A stretch of 64,000 bases of DNA from VRUE01 sp963705635 (lineage in GTDB: Bacteria; Actinomycetota; Thermoleophilia; Solirubrobacterales; 70-9): positions 186,001 to 250,000 of the forward strand of contig CAVPKH010000004.1 of assembly GCA_963705635.1 (NCBI GenBank), in the 5' to 3' direction. The notes under the pieces are model-generated. The model searched no databases. It worked only from the letters and a program-made list of their open reading frames with translations, and was not told the DNA's origin. A program made the translations under genes and the position numbers. Of the stretch, positions 39,576 through 48,500 are shown one piece after another; the first letter of the stretch is position 1; the number at the start of each line of letters is the position of its first letter.

Positions 39576-40655
39576 CTAGATCCAACCCCGATCACGGGCG
39601 GTGAGAACGGCCTGAGCGCGGTCGACGGCGCCGATCTTGCCGTACACGTTGTGGAGATGGGTGCGGATCGTCGAGACCGAGAGCTGCATTTCGCCCGCTA
39701 TCTGCTTGTAGACCATGCCCTCGGAGAGATGGCGGAGGACGTCGAGCTCACGGGCTGAGAGCGGGCAGGGCTCCGAGATTCGCGAGGCGTCTCCGCCCGC
39801 GTAGGGAAGCTCGTAGAGGAGGCTGCGGAGGCCCTCGGGGGCGAAGCCGCAGCGTTTGGCCGAGGCGTGCAGCCGGTCCGGGGCGACCGCCTCTCCCTGG
39901 GCGTAGTGGGCGACCATGTCCGCCGTTGCGACCACGGCGGCCAGGCCCTCGGCGTCGTCGGCGTGGTGGCGCTCGATCGCCACCGCGATGCGCTGCGGCA
40001 GGTTCCAGCGCCGCGCCAGCACGCCGCCGACCAGGGCGTGATCGATGCCGAGCCGATCGCGTTCCTCGCGCAGCCGCTGCTCGGGCGTCTTTGCCACCGC
40101 ATCGAGGTGGCCGCGATCGCCGGGATGGAGGTTGGCGATGACGAGGCGCCCGACGTCGTGCAGCAGCGAGGCCACGGCCAGTTCATCGCGGTCCTCCCAG
40201 CCAATCGCGCGGCCGATCTCCTCCGCTGCCTGCTGGGTGGCGAGGGAGTGGACGCGGAAGCGCTCGGGCCGCATCTCGCGGCCGCCGTTGGTCTCGAAGA
40301 AGTCGAAGACGGGTGCCGTGCCGGCGATCGCCAGCACCCCCGATGGCCGCAGGATCTCGATCGCCTCGGGCACGCTGCCCACCGTGCCCGCGCCACCGCT
40401 GCGGTTGGCAAAGCGCAGGACGGAGATCGTCAGGCCGACATCGGAGGAGACCGTTTCGATCAGATCACCGAGGCGGCTCGTCTCAGCCGTCGCCGCGTGC
40501 ATCACCCGGGCGCGGGACTCCATCAGGACAGGGAATTTCTCCACCGCCTCGAAGGCGGCGGCGAGGCGGGCGCCGGGCGCGGGTTTACCGCTGCCCTTGC
40601 GACGCGTGGCGTCCGCTTTCACCTTGCCGTTGGTATGTGGCTTGATCGTCTCCAT
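39576..40655 (-). CDS. HDOD domain fused to LuxR helix-turn-helix
   Basis: 359 residues from ATG 40655 (METIKPHTNG); in-frame starts at 40682 and 40700 exist and none has a clear ribosome binding site. After a basic linker, an HDOD domain spans about residues 25-245: ISVLRFANRSGG, HSLATQQAAEEIGRAI and ASLLHDVGRLVIAN with an intact HD pair. The C-terminal 70 residues are a LuxR DNA-binding domain (LSARELDVLRHLSEGMVYKQIAGEMQLSVSTIRTHLHNVYGKI). HDOD proteins usually act in signalling; direct fusion to a LuxR head suggests a one-component transcription factor. Confidence 0.82.
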   Translation of the reverse strand: METIKPHTNGKVKADATRRKGSGKPAPGARLAAAFEAVEKFPVLMESRARVMHAATAETSRLGDLIETVSSDVGLTISVLRFANRSGGAGTVGSVPEAIEILRPSGVLAIAGTAPVFDFFETNGGREMRPERFRVHSLATQQAAEEIGRAIGWEDRDELAVASLLHDVGRLVIANLHPGDRGHLDAVAKTPEQRLREERDRLGIDHALVGGVLARRWNLPQRIAVAIERHHADDAEGLAAVVATADMVAHYAQGEAVAPDRLHASAKRCGFAPEGLRSLLYELPYAGGDASRISEPCPLSARELDVLRHLSEGMVYKQIAGEMQLSVSTIRTHLHNVYGKIGAVDRAQAVLTARDRGWI

Positions 40656-40785
40656 GCGGAAATGACGCTCCGCAAGACTCATCGGCAGCCGAGGACGCAC
40701 GGTTTAGCCCATGCATCCCCAAAATTAAGGTGCAGTTGGTATTTGGCTGTCCAATAAGGAGCGGCCGAGCGCCCGCGCTTGTCCG

Positions 40786-42153
40786 TCAGGACTGCAGGCG
40801 CGCCAACGCTGCGTCGATGCGGGAGAGCGATTCCTCGCGCCCCAGCGCGGCGAGCGACTCGAAGATCCCCGGCGACACCGAGGTGCCCGTGATCGCGACC
40901 CGGATCGGCTGGTAGACCTTGCCCGGCTTGGCGCCAAGGCGCTCCGGAAGCGGGTCGAGCGCCGCCTCGACCGCTGCCGGGTCGAATCCCTCCGCGGCCT
41001 CCAGCGCCGCTCGAGCGGCCTCCAGAGCCGCTCCAGCGCCATCGACCATCACCTTGCGCCAGGACTTCTCGTCGTCGACCGGTGGCTCGAAGAGAAAGCG
41101 GATCAGGGCCCAGACCTCGTCCAGGGTCTGGGCTTTCTCCTGGGCGATCGCACAGGCGGCACGCAGGCGCTCGTCCGGCTCGCGCTCGAGGTGACGGGCG
41201 ACGGCGGCCGTGTACTCGTCAAGGGAGAGCTCGCGCATGAAACGACCGTTGACCCAGCGCAGCTTCTTCTCGTCAAAGATCGCCGCCGAGCGGCCGACGT
41301 CCGGCACCCGGAAGCGCTTCACCAGCTCCTCCGTCGACATCAAGGTGGTGTCGTCGGTCGTGCCCCAGCCGAGCAGGGCCAGGTAGTTGCGCACGGCCGC
41401 CGGCAGGTAGCCGGCCTCGCGCAGCTCCTGCACGGAGGCGGCGCCGTGGCGCTTGGAGAGCTTCTTGCCGTCGGGCCCGTGCAGCAGCGGCAGGTGCGCG
41501 TAGCGAGGCGGCTCGTGGCCCAACGCGGCGAGGACGAGCAGCTGCTTGGGCGTGTTGGAGAGATGGTCGTCACCGCGCACCACCTCGGTGATCCCCATCT
41601 CGGCGTCGTCGACCGCGACGGCGAAGTTGTAGAGGACCGAGTCGTCGCCGCGGGCGATGACGAAATCGTCGTAGCTGCGGTTGGGAAAGCTGACCGGGCC
41701 GCGGATCAGGTCCTCGACCACCGTCTCCCCCTCGTCGGGCACGCGCAGTCGCACCGCAGCGCCAGGCGTATCGACCGGCTCGCCTCGATAACCGCGACCG
41801 GCGCCGTGCTCGGTCTTCCAGGCCTCCACCTCCTTGGCGGTTGCAGAGTCGCGGTAGGCGGCGCCGGACTCGAGCAGCCGCTGCAGCGCCTCCGCGTGGC
41901 GCTCGGCCCGCGAGGCCTGGGAGATCGGCCCCTCGTCCCAGTCCAGCTCGAGCCAGCGCAGCGCGTCGAGGATCTGCTCGACGTTCTCCTCGGTGGAGCG
42001 CTCGCGGTCGGTGTCCTCGATCCGCAGCACCAGCTTGCCGCCGTCGTGGCGAGCGGCAAGCCAGTTGTAGAGAGCGGTGCGAGCGCCGCCGATGTGCAGG
42101 GCGCCGGTTGGCGAAGGGGCGAATCGAAGGCGGATTTGAGATTCGTCAGGCAC
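40786..42153 (-). CDS. gltX: Glutamyl-tRNA synthetase
   Basis: Class I synthetase; with GatCAB in this window it is probably non-discriminating, charging tRNA(Gln) with Glu as well (inference). 455 residues from GTG 42153. HIGH motif is APSPTGALHIGGARTALYNWL; KMSKS equivalent is KKLSKRHGAASV; RIEDTDRERS and VRGDDHLSNTPKQLLVLAAL are typical. The longer ATG at 42219 falls inside a strong hairpin and adds a Cys-rich, dissimilar extension, so I rejected it. Confidence 0.94.
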   Translation of the reverse strand: MPDESQIRLRFAPSPTGALHIGGARTALYNWLAARHDGGKLVLRIEDTDRERSTEENVEQILDALRWLELDWDEGPISQASRAERHAEALQRLLESGAAYRDSATAKEVEAWKTEHGAGRGYRGEPVDTPGAAVRLRVPDEGETVVEDLIRGPVSFPNRSYDDFVIARGDDSVLYNFAVAVDDAEMGITEVVRGDDHLSNTPKQLLVLAALGHEPPRYAHLPLLHGPDGKKLSKRHGAASVQELREAGYLPAAVRNYLALLGWGTTDDTTLMSTEELVKRFRVPDVGRSAAIFDEKKLRWVNGRFMRELSLDEYTAAVARHLEREPDERLRAACAIAQEKAQTLDEVWALIRFLFEPPVDDEKSWRKVMVDGAGAALEAARAALEAAEGFDPAAVEAALDPLPERLGAKPGKVYQPIRVAITGTSVSPGIFESLAALGREESLSRIDAALARLQS

Positions 42154-42216
42154 GGTCTTGACCGAGGCGCATACTTCCACAAGGATCGAGACCGGCTCAC
42201 AGCTCGTCTCCGAACA

Positions 42217-42248
42217 CACAACAGGCCCACCGAGGCGGGCCTGTTGTG
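42217..42248 (-). terminator. Hairpin between the tRNA and gltX
   Basis: A perfect 12 bp stem CACAACAGGCCC/GGGCCTGTTGTG around an eight-base loop. A second small hairpin lies beside it (GCTGCT/AGCAGC, about 42255-42271). It could end the tRNA transcript or control entry into gltX. No T-run follows. Confidence 0.55.
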
Positions 42249-42311
42249 AGAGAAGCTGCTCCGCAAGCAGCCCGGTCGTGAAACCGATCCTGCCTCAGCG
42301 TCAGCAACGCC

Positions 42312-42328
42312 CTTGACTAGAGATGAGG
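42312..42328 (+). repeat. Inverted copy of the tRNA anticodon-arm sequence
   Basis: CTTGACTAGAGATGAGG matches, in inverted orientation and with one mismatch, the tRNA bases 42391-42407 that include the anticodon loop. A transcript reading through the tRNA could pair the two segments. Origin unknown. Confidence 0.6.
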
Positions 42329-42363
42329 AGCGTAGCGCAGGGCATCTGACACCGTCAAAACCA

Positions 42364-42437
42364 TCCCCCCGGCAGGATTCGAACCCGCGACCTCGTCTCT
42401 AGTCAAGAGCGCGCTCTATCCGCTGAGCTACGGGGGG
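42364..42437 (-). tRNA. tRNA with atypical anticodon arm (GAC, Val, if read canonically)
   Basis: 74 nt without encoded CCA. The acceptor stem pairs CCCCCCG with CGGGGGG, discriminator A; the D-stem pairs GCTC with GAGC; the T-arm is GCGGG-TTCGAAT-CCTGC. Read canonically, positions 32-38 are TTGACTA and the anticodon is GAC (42402-42404). However, only the inner three pairs of the anticodon stem form (CTC/GAG), base 37 is T rather than a purine, and the variable loop is six bases. The body resembles an Arg tRNA. Functional state and amino acid are uncertain. Confidence 0.6.
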
Positions 42438-42511
42438 ACGCGCCGACGATATGCCTGGAATTCGCCGCCCTACGGCACTTCACACAATTGGCTCCATAGG
42501 ATGCGGATCTC

Positions 42512-43375
42512 ATGCTCATTGGCGCGCATGTCTCCACATCTGGCGGACTCGACAAGGCGATCGAGCGCGGCAGCGAGCGCGGTTGCGAATCGATCCAGAT
42601 CTTCAACCAGAGCCCGCGCATGTGGCGGCCGACGAAATACGGGCCAGACGACTTCGTCGCCTTCAAAGAGGCGATGGCGAATTCGCCGATCGAAGCGGTG
42701 GTGATCCACGCCGTCTACCTGATCAATTGCGCCAGCAAAGACAAGGAGCTGCGGAAGAAGTCGCAGGCCTCGCTCACCCACGCGCTGCGGATCGGCGATG
42801 AAATCGGCGCTGCCGGCGTCGTCCTCCACCCAGGAGCGCAGGTGAAAGAGCCACTGGGGCCGTCGATGAAGCGTGCGGCGAAAACGATTGCCGCGGCGCT
42901 GAAAGACAGCGAGAACTGCCCACTGCTGCTCGAGCAGACGGCCGGCCACAAGGGCCTGCTCGGCCGCGACTTCGACCAGACCGCCGAGCTGATCGAGGGG
43001 GCCGGCGGCGGCGTGCGCCTCGGCCTCTGCCTCGACTCCTGCCACCTCTTCGTGCAGGGCTACGACGTCACCGACGAAGAGTACCTGGCGGCCGTGGTCG
43101 ACGAAGCGGACTCCAAGGTCGGCCTCGACCGCCTGCAGTGCCTCCACGTCAACGACGCCGCAGCCCCCCTCGGCTCCTGCCGCGACCGCCACGCCAACCT
43201 CGGCAAGGGCGAGATGGGCAAACAGGGTCTGGCCGCCTTCCTCTCCGAGCCCCGCTTCGAGGGCCTACCCGCGACTTTGGAGACGCCGGGACCAGCCAAG
43301 AAAGGCGCCGACCGCAAGGAAGTGACAGCTGCGAAGCGTTTGAGAAAAACGGGGCTCAAGCGGCGCGAGGGCTAA
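42512..43375 (+). CDS. nfo: Endonuclease IV
   Basis: AP endonuclease of base-excision repair; TIM barrel with three zinc ions. 287 residues. Start IGAHVSTSGGLDKAIERG, then HAVYLINCASKDKELRKKS, LHPGAQ, LLEQTAGHKGLLGRDFDQ, LCLDSCHLFVQGYD and LHVNDAAAPLGSCRDRHANLGKG, and the late Glu in LPATLETPG. These supply the expected His, Glu and Asp zinc ligands. It is divergent from the tRNA, with about 75 bases between. Confidence 0.94.
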   Translation: MLIGAHVSTSGGLDKAIERGSERGCESIQIFNQSPRMWRPTKYGPDDFVAFKEAMANSPIEAVVIHAVYLINCASKDKELRKKSQASLTHALRIGDEIGAAGVVLHPGAQVKEPLGPSMKRAAKTIAAALKDSENCPLLLEQTAGHKGLLGRDFDQTAELIEGAGGGVRLGLCLDSCHLFVQGYDVTDEEYLAAVVDEADSKVGLDRLQCLHVNDAAAPLGSCRDRHANLGKGEMGKQGLAAFLSEPRFEGLPATLETPGPAKKGADRKEVTAAKRLRKTGLKRREG

Positions 43376-43483
43376 GGGACGGAGGGCCGGCCGCCCTTCC
43401 GCCAAACGTCCTTTCTCCGGCCCTGAGCCACAAGCTTCCAAGCCAAGCATCCGGTCCTCGGCGTCCCGCGACCTGATCGACGG

Positions 43484-43627
43484 GAGGAGCCCGGTCGGTC
43501 TCTGGGCGAATGTCGCGAAGCGGCGGAAATGCAATCCGGTTGTTGCGCGGCGCAGCCGCGCTCCAGGTTCACCCCCGCGCAAAGCGCGGGGGTGTCAATT
43601 CGCCCAGAGACCGACCGGACTCCTCCC
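43484..43627 (+). repeat. Structured palindromic element, copy C
   Basis: Third copy, same orientation as B, 42 kb away. The outer inverted repeat is 29 bp with one mismatch (43484-43512 with 43599-43627). Then the conserved core (about 43509-43540), hairpin P2 of 7 bp (loop GCA), hairpin P3 of 11 bp (loop AAA), and TGTCAATTC. Compared with copy A, the outer arms differ at several positions and nearly every difference is matched on the other arm. It lies between nfo and the acyl-CoA dehydrogenase gene. The rest of this 326-base gap holds only a short stretch like the A/B spacer. Confidence 0.85.
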
Positions 43628-43701
43628 CGCCCACCGCTTCCGAGCAGGCGACGGGGGCCGCTTGCGCAGCCCCCGCTCTCCCGCCGTCAAATCTGGGTCA
43701 G

Positions 43702-44997
43702 CTACTGAACGTGAACGCCGGAGATCGCGCGTGAGATGACCAGGCGCTGGATCTCCGATGTGCCCTCGAAGATCGTGTAGATCTTCGCGTCGCGGGACAT
43801 GCGCTCGACCGGGAACTCGCGGGTGTAGCCGTTGCCGCCGAGGATCTGGATCGCCCGCTCGGTCGACCAGACGGCGACCTCGCCGGCCTTCAGCTTCGAC
43901 ATCGAGCCCTCGGCGTTCTCGAATTTCTGGCCGGTGCGGCCCATCCAGGCGGCGCGCCAGACGAGCAGGCGGGCGGCGTCGATCTCCAGCTTCATGTCGG
44001 CGAGGGTGAAGGCGATCGACTGGTTCTCGACGATCGCGCGGCCGAACTGCTGGCGCTCTTTGGCGTAGCCGAGGGCGTACTCGTAGGCGGCGCGGGCGAT
44101 GCCGAGCGCCTGCGCGCCGACGGTCGGCCGGCTTGCCTCGAAGGTCTGCATCGCCGCCTGCGACTTCGAGCGCTTGCCCTCGCGCACCCGCGCCAGGCGC
44201 TCGTCGAGCTTCTCCTTGCCGCCGAGCAGGCAGGAGCCCGGAATGCGGCAGTCGTCGAGGTGGACGTCGGCGGTGTGCGAGGCGCGCAGGCCGTGCTTCT
44301 TGACCTTGGCGCCCTGCTCGCAGCCCTTGGTCCCGGGCGGGATGACGAAGGCGGCGTGGCCGCGCGAGCGCAGCTCGCGGTCGACGGTGGCGATGACCAC
44401 GTGGACGTCGGCGATGCCGCCGTTGGTCGCCCAGGCCTTCTGGCCGTTCAGCACCCACTCGTCGGTTGCCTCGTCGTACTTGGCGGTGGTGCGGATCGCC
44501 GAGACGTCGGAGCCGGCGTCCGGCTCCGAGGAGCAGAAGGCGGCGACCTTGGGGTCGTCGGCGGTGCCGAAGCACTGCGGGATCCACTCGCCCATCTGCT
44601 CCGGCGTTCCCTGCCCGAAGATCGCGGCGACCGCGAGCGAGGTGCCCATGATCGCCATGCCGATGCCGGCATCCCCCCAGAAGAGCTCCTCGTTGGCGAT
44701 CGGCAGCGTCAGCCCGGTCTCGTCGGCCCAGAACTGGCCCAGCGCTTCGAAGCCGTAGAGACCGATCTTGGCGGCCTCCTGGATCACCGGCCAGGGCGTC
44801 TCCTCGCGCTCGTCCCATTCCTCGGCGGCGGGACGGACCACCTTCTCGGCAAACCCGTGCACCCACTCGCGGATGTCCTTTTGGTCCTGGTTCAGCTCGA
44901 GGGTGAACTTAGGCCCCTCGGCTGGAGCGCCGTCGTCGTTTCCGGCGACCTCAGCCACCAGCTTCTCCGCCTCTGCCACTGCCGCTGTATCGCTCAT
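43702..44997 (-). CDS. Acyl-CoA dehydrogenase
   Basis: FAD flavoenzyme of fatty-acid or related acyl-CoA oxidation, 431 residues. Typical blocks are FCSSEPDAGSDVSAIRTTA, VLNGQKAWATNGGIAD, QGAKVKKHGLRASHTADVHLDDCRIP, GIARAAYEYALGYAKERQQFGRAI, IQILGGNGYTREFPVERMSRDAKIYTIFEGTSEIQRLVISR. The catalytic Glu is in FEGTSEIQ. The N-terminal 28 residues are an Ala/Glu-rich extension. Chain-length preference cannot be told. Monocistronic by position. Confidence 0.92.
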   Translation of the reverse strand: MSDTAAVAEAEKLVAEVAGNDDGAPAEGPKFTLELNQDQKDIREWVHGFAEKVVRPAAEEWDEREETPWPVIQEAAKIGLYGFEALGQFWADETGLTLPIANEELFWGDAGIGMAIMGTSLAVAAIFGQGTPEQMGEWIPQCFGTADDPKVAAFCSSEPDAGSDVSAIRTTAKYDEATDEWVLNGQKAWATNGGIADVHVVIATVDRELRSRGHAAFVIPPGTKGCEQGAKVKKHGLRASHTADVHLDDCRIPGSCLLGGKEKLDERLARVREGKRSKSQAAMQTFEASRPTVGAQALGIARAAYEYALGYAKERQQFGRAIVENQSIAFTLADMKLEIDAARLLVWRAAWMGRTGQKFENAEGSMSKLKAGEVAVWSTERAIQILGGNGYTREFPVERMSRDAKIYTIFEGTSEIQRLVISRAISGVHVQ

Positions 44998-45102
44998 GGC
45001 GCGAGATCGTACACGGAATGATGTCGTGATTCCCCAGCTGCTTCATCTTCTCTACTCGCCAGACCAAAAAGTCGAGCCAGCTCGCTCTCGCCGGCTCGGC
45101 GC

Positions 45103-45477
45103 TCAAACGTCGCGCAGGTCGAAGGCCCTGATCGCCTCGGGGCTGTCGTCGGCACAGTCGAAGAAGCGCCGGTTGACGCAGTCGTAGGACTCACCCGAGC
45201 CCTCGTAGGCCCGCTCAACGGAGAACTGGCAGTGCGGCAGCGCCTCGCCGGTCATCTTCACGCCGCCGAAGCCGCCCGGTTGCAGGACGGCGTCGAGCTC
45301 AACCTTGGCGGCGAAGACGTCCTGCATGCAGCCGACGTACTGGATGCCGTTGAGCATGTCGACGAAGCTGTAGAGGTAGCGGCAGCGCATCTCCACACAG
45401 CCCCGCGGCTCGACCATCTTGTCGCAGAAGGAGCGACACTGGCGACACTCCCCGGTCTTCTCGCGAATGGCAGGCAT
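45103..45477 (-). CDS. Cysteine-rich hypothetical protein
   Basis: 124 residues with nine cysteines. The N-terminus CRQCRSFCDKMVEPRGCVEMRCRYLYS carries five closely spaced Cys (C-x2-C-x3-C-x8-C-x4-C) suited to metal or Fe-S binding, followed by FVDMLNGIQYVGCMQDVFAAKVELD. No family is recognised; similar sequences seem typical of this lineage, from memory only. Repeat E lies just upstream. Short RNA-binding or redox roles are conceivable but unproven. Confidence 0.6.
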   Translation of the reverse strand: MPAIREKTGECRQCRSFCDKMVEPRGCVEMRCRYLYSFVDMLNGIQYVGCMQDVFAAKVELDAVLQPGGFGGVKMTGEALPHCQFSVERAYEGSGESYDCVNRRFFDCADDSPEAIRAFDLRDV

Positions 45478-45510
45478 AAAAGAAGTCTACGGACGCCTGA
45501 CCGCGAAAAA

Positions 45511-45583
45511 CAAGCAGTTCGGCGGACGCAGGGAGGGTGGCGTGCTCCGCACGCAAGCGACCGAGGACTCCGAAATGCGCCGT
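45511..45583 (-). repeat. Dispersed ~72 bp repeat, copy E (dnaE downstream)
   Basis: Second copy of the repeat at 11932-12003; both begin CAAGCAG and end ATGCGCCGT on the plus strand and share GCACGCAAGCGACCGA. It sits between the dnaE stop and the start of the Cys-rich gene. The internal GCGTGC/GCACGC stem is kept in both. Confidence 0.7.
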
Positions 45584-45593
45584 TTTGCAGCGG

Positions 45594-48500
45594 TCAGGCA
45601 GCCAGGGCCTCGGCGCCGATGACGTGATCCAGCTCGCTCCGCAGCCGGCCCGAGGGTCGCACGCGGTAGCCCTCGCCGAGCTGGAGGCGCTTCGGCTCAG
45701 CGGCGCCGTTTCGGATCGCCAGGTGAACCTCCGCCTCGCCCTTGTGGTGCTCGAGCACCGACTTCAGTTCCTCGACGAAGGCATCGCTGAGGCGACTGGC
45801 GTCGACCGTCACCTCGAAGGGGCCGGACGGGGCGCTGGCGATCCCGGGGGCACGGGCGATCTCATCGGCATCGGGTTCGAAGCGCTCGGCCTCCTGCACG
45901 ACCAGCTTCGTCTCGCCGCGGTCCTTGTGGTCGATGCGGCCGCGCACGATGACGATCGCGTCGGGTGCGATCACGGTGGCGCTCTCGGCCTGATCGGCCT
46001 TGAAGACGAGCATCTCGACCTGGCCCTCGACGTCGTCGAGGGTGGCGAACATCATCTGACTGCCGCTCTTGGTGCGGATCTTCTTGCAGTCGGTGACGAT
46101 GCCGCCGACCGTCACCCAGGAGCCGTCCTGCTTGTTCGCCAGGCCGGCCAGGCTGCAGTCGACGCGAGCCCGCAGCGCGCCCCGCACCTCGGTCAGCGGA
46201 TGCGAGGAGAGGTAGGTGCCGAGCGTCTCCTTCTCCAGGGCCAGCAACTCGGCGCGCTCGAACTCCTCGGCCGAGATCGGCGGGCGGTGGTGGGCCTGCG
46301 TGGCGTGGGCGCCGGCGCCGGTCTCCTCGCCGAAGTCGAAGATCGAGCCCTGGCCCAGCTGGGCGTCCTCCTGCGCCTTCTGGCCGGCCGACTGGGCGGC
46401 GGGCAGCGCCTCCAGCATGCCCTTGCGCGTCGCCTCGGTGGAGTCGAGGGCGCCGCACTTGATCAGACATTCGATCGCGCGTTTGTTGACCGCGCGCGAA
46501 TCAACCCGCTCGCAGAAGTCCCAGATCGAGGCGATCGCGCTGTCCTCCCGCGCCCGCAGGATCGCCTCGACCGCGGCGTGGCCGACGTTCTTGACCGCGT
46601 CGAGGCCGAAGCGAATCGCCTTCTCGGAGACGACGAAGCTGTGATCGGAGGAGTTGACGTCGGGCGGCAGCACGTCAATTCCCATCTCCTCGCAGCGGTT
46701 GACGAAGAAGGGCACCTTGTCCTTGGTGTTCATCACCGAGGAGATCACCGCCGCCATGTACTCGGCCGGGTAGTTGGCCTTGAGGTAGGCGGTGCGGTAG
46801 GAGATCAGCCCGTAGCAGGCGGCATGGGACTTGTTGAAGGAGTAGTCGGCGGCGGCTTCGTTCAGCTTCCAGAGGTCGGCGGCGACGTTCGGGGCGGTGT
46901 TCGATTCCGCCAATCCCTGCATGAATTTGTCTTTCATCGTCGCCATCAGCTCGCGCTTCTTCTTGCCGATCGCCTTGCGCAGATCGTCCGCCTCGGCGCC
47001 GGTGAAGCCGGCCATCTCGCGGGCGATCGCCATCAGCTGCTCCTGGTAGACGACGCAGCCGTGCGTCTCCTCGGTGATCGCGCGCAGGCGCGGATCCGGG
47101 TAGCGCACCGTCGAGGGGTCCTTCTTGCCCTTGGCGTAGGCGGGGATGTAGGCCATCGCCCCCGGCCGATACAGGGCGCCGAGCGCGACCAGGTCGGCGA
47201 ACTCGGTCGGCCCGACCTTGCGCAGCGCGTCGCGCATCCCCTCCGACTCGAACTGGAAGACGCCGGTCGAGTCGCCCCGGGCGAGCATTTCGTAGGTCTT
47301 GGCGTCGTCGATCGGGATCGCTTCCATGTCGACCTCCTCGCCGCGCGAGCGGCGGATGATGTCGATCGCGTCCTCGATCACGTCGAGGTTGCGGAGGCCG
47401 AGGAAGTCCATCTTCAGCAGCCCGATCTCCTCGATCGGCCCCATCGAGTACTGGGTCACGATCTTGTACTGGCGCTCGGCCTTGCCACCGCCGTTGCCGC
47501 TGCCGTTGGAGGCCGCGGGAGCGGTCTTGTCCTCGGCCAGCTGCAGCGGCACCACCTCCTGCAGCGGCCGGTCCGCGATCACCACCGCGGCGGCGTGGAT
47601 CGAGTTGTTGCGGATGATCCCCTCGAGGCCCTGGGCGACGTCGAGGATCTTTTTCGCGTCGGCCTCGGAGTCGTAGGTCTTCTTCAGCTCCTGGCCCGAC
47701 TTGAGGCATTCGGCGAAGGAGGGGCTGCGGCCCATGATCGGCTCCGGTATCTGCTTCGCCAGGCGGTCGCCGGTGCCGTAGTCGAAGCCGAGCACGCGGG
47801 CGGCGTCGCGGGTCGCGGCGCGCGGGGCCATCTTGCCGAAGGTGATGATCTGGGCGACCGATTCGCGGCCGTACTTCTCGGCGACGTAGCGGATCATCCG
47901 CTCGCGGCCGCGGACCGAGAAGTCGATGTCGATATCGGGCATCGATTTGCGCCCGGGGTTGAGGAAGCGCTCGAAGAGCAGGTCGTTGGCGAGCGGGTCG
48001 ATGTCGGTGATCGTCAGCGCATAGGCGACGATCGAGCCCGCCGCCGAGCCGCGGCCCGGGCCGACGGCGATGCCGTTGTCCTTCGCGTATCGAACAAAAT
48101 CCCAGACGATCAGGAAGTAGGACGGGAAGCCCATCTCTTCGATCACGCCGAGCTCGAACTCCATCCGCTCGACCGCCTCGGCCGGCAGCGGGTCGCCGTA
48201 GCGCGCCCGCAAACCCTCGCCGGCGATCCGCCGCAGCATCGCCTCGGGCTCCTCGCCGTCCGCGGTCGGGTAGCGCGGCAGCAGCAGCTTGCCCAGCTCG
48301 ATCTCGGCGTTGCAGCGCTCGGCGATCTCCAGCGTCGTCGGCACCGCCTCCGGCCACTCGGCGAAGGACTCCGCCATTTCGGCGGAGTCCTTGAGGTAGA
48401 ACTCGTTGGTGTCGAAGCTCATCTTCGGCGCTTCCAGGGTCGACTTGGTCTGCACGCAGAGCAGCGCCGCGTGGTTGTCGAAGTCCTCGCGCCGCAGGTA

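Noticed and set aside
42154..42219. Upstream ATG start for gltX adding 22 residues
   Set aside because: The ATG lies in a perfect 12 bp hairpin and the extension has no similarity to the family; GTG 42153 fits better.
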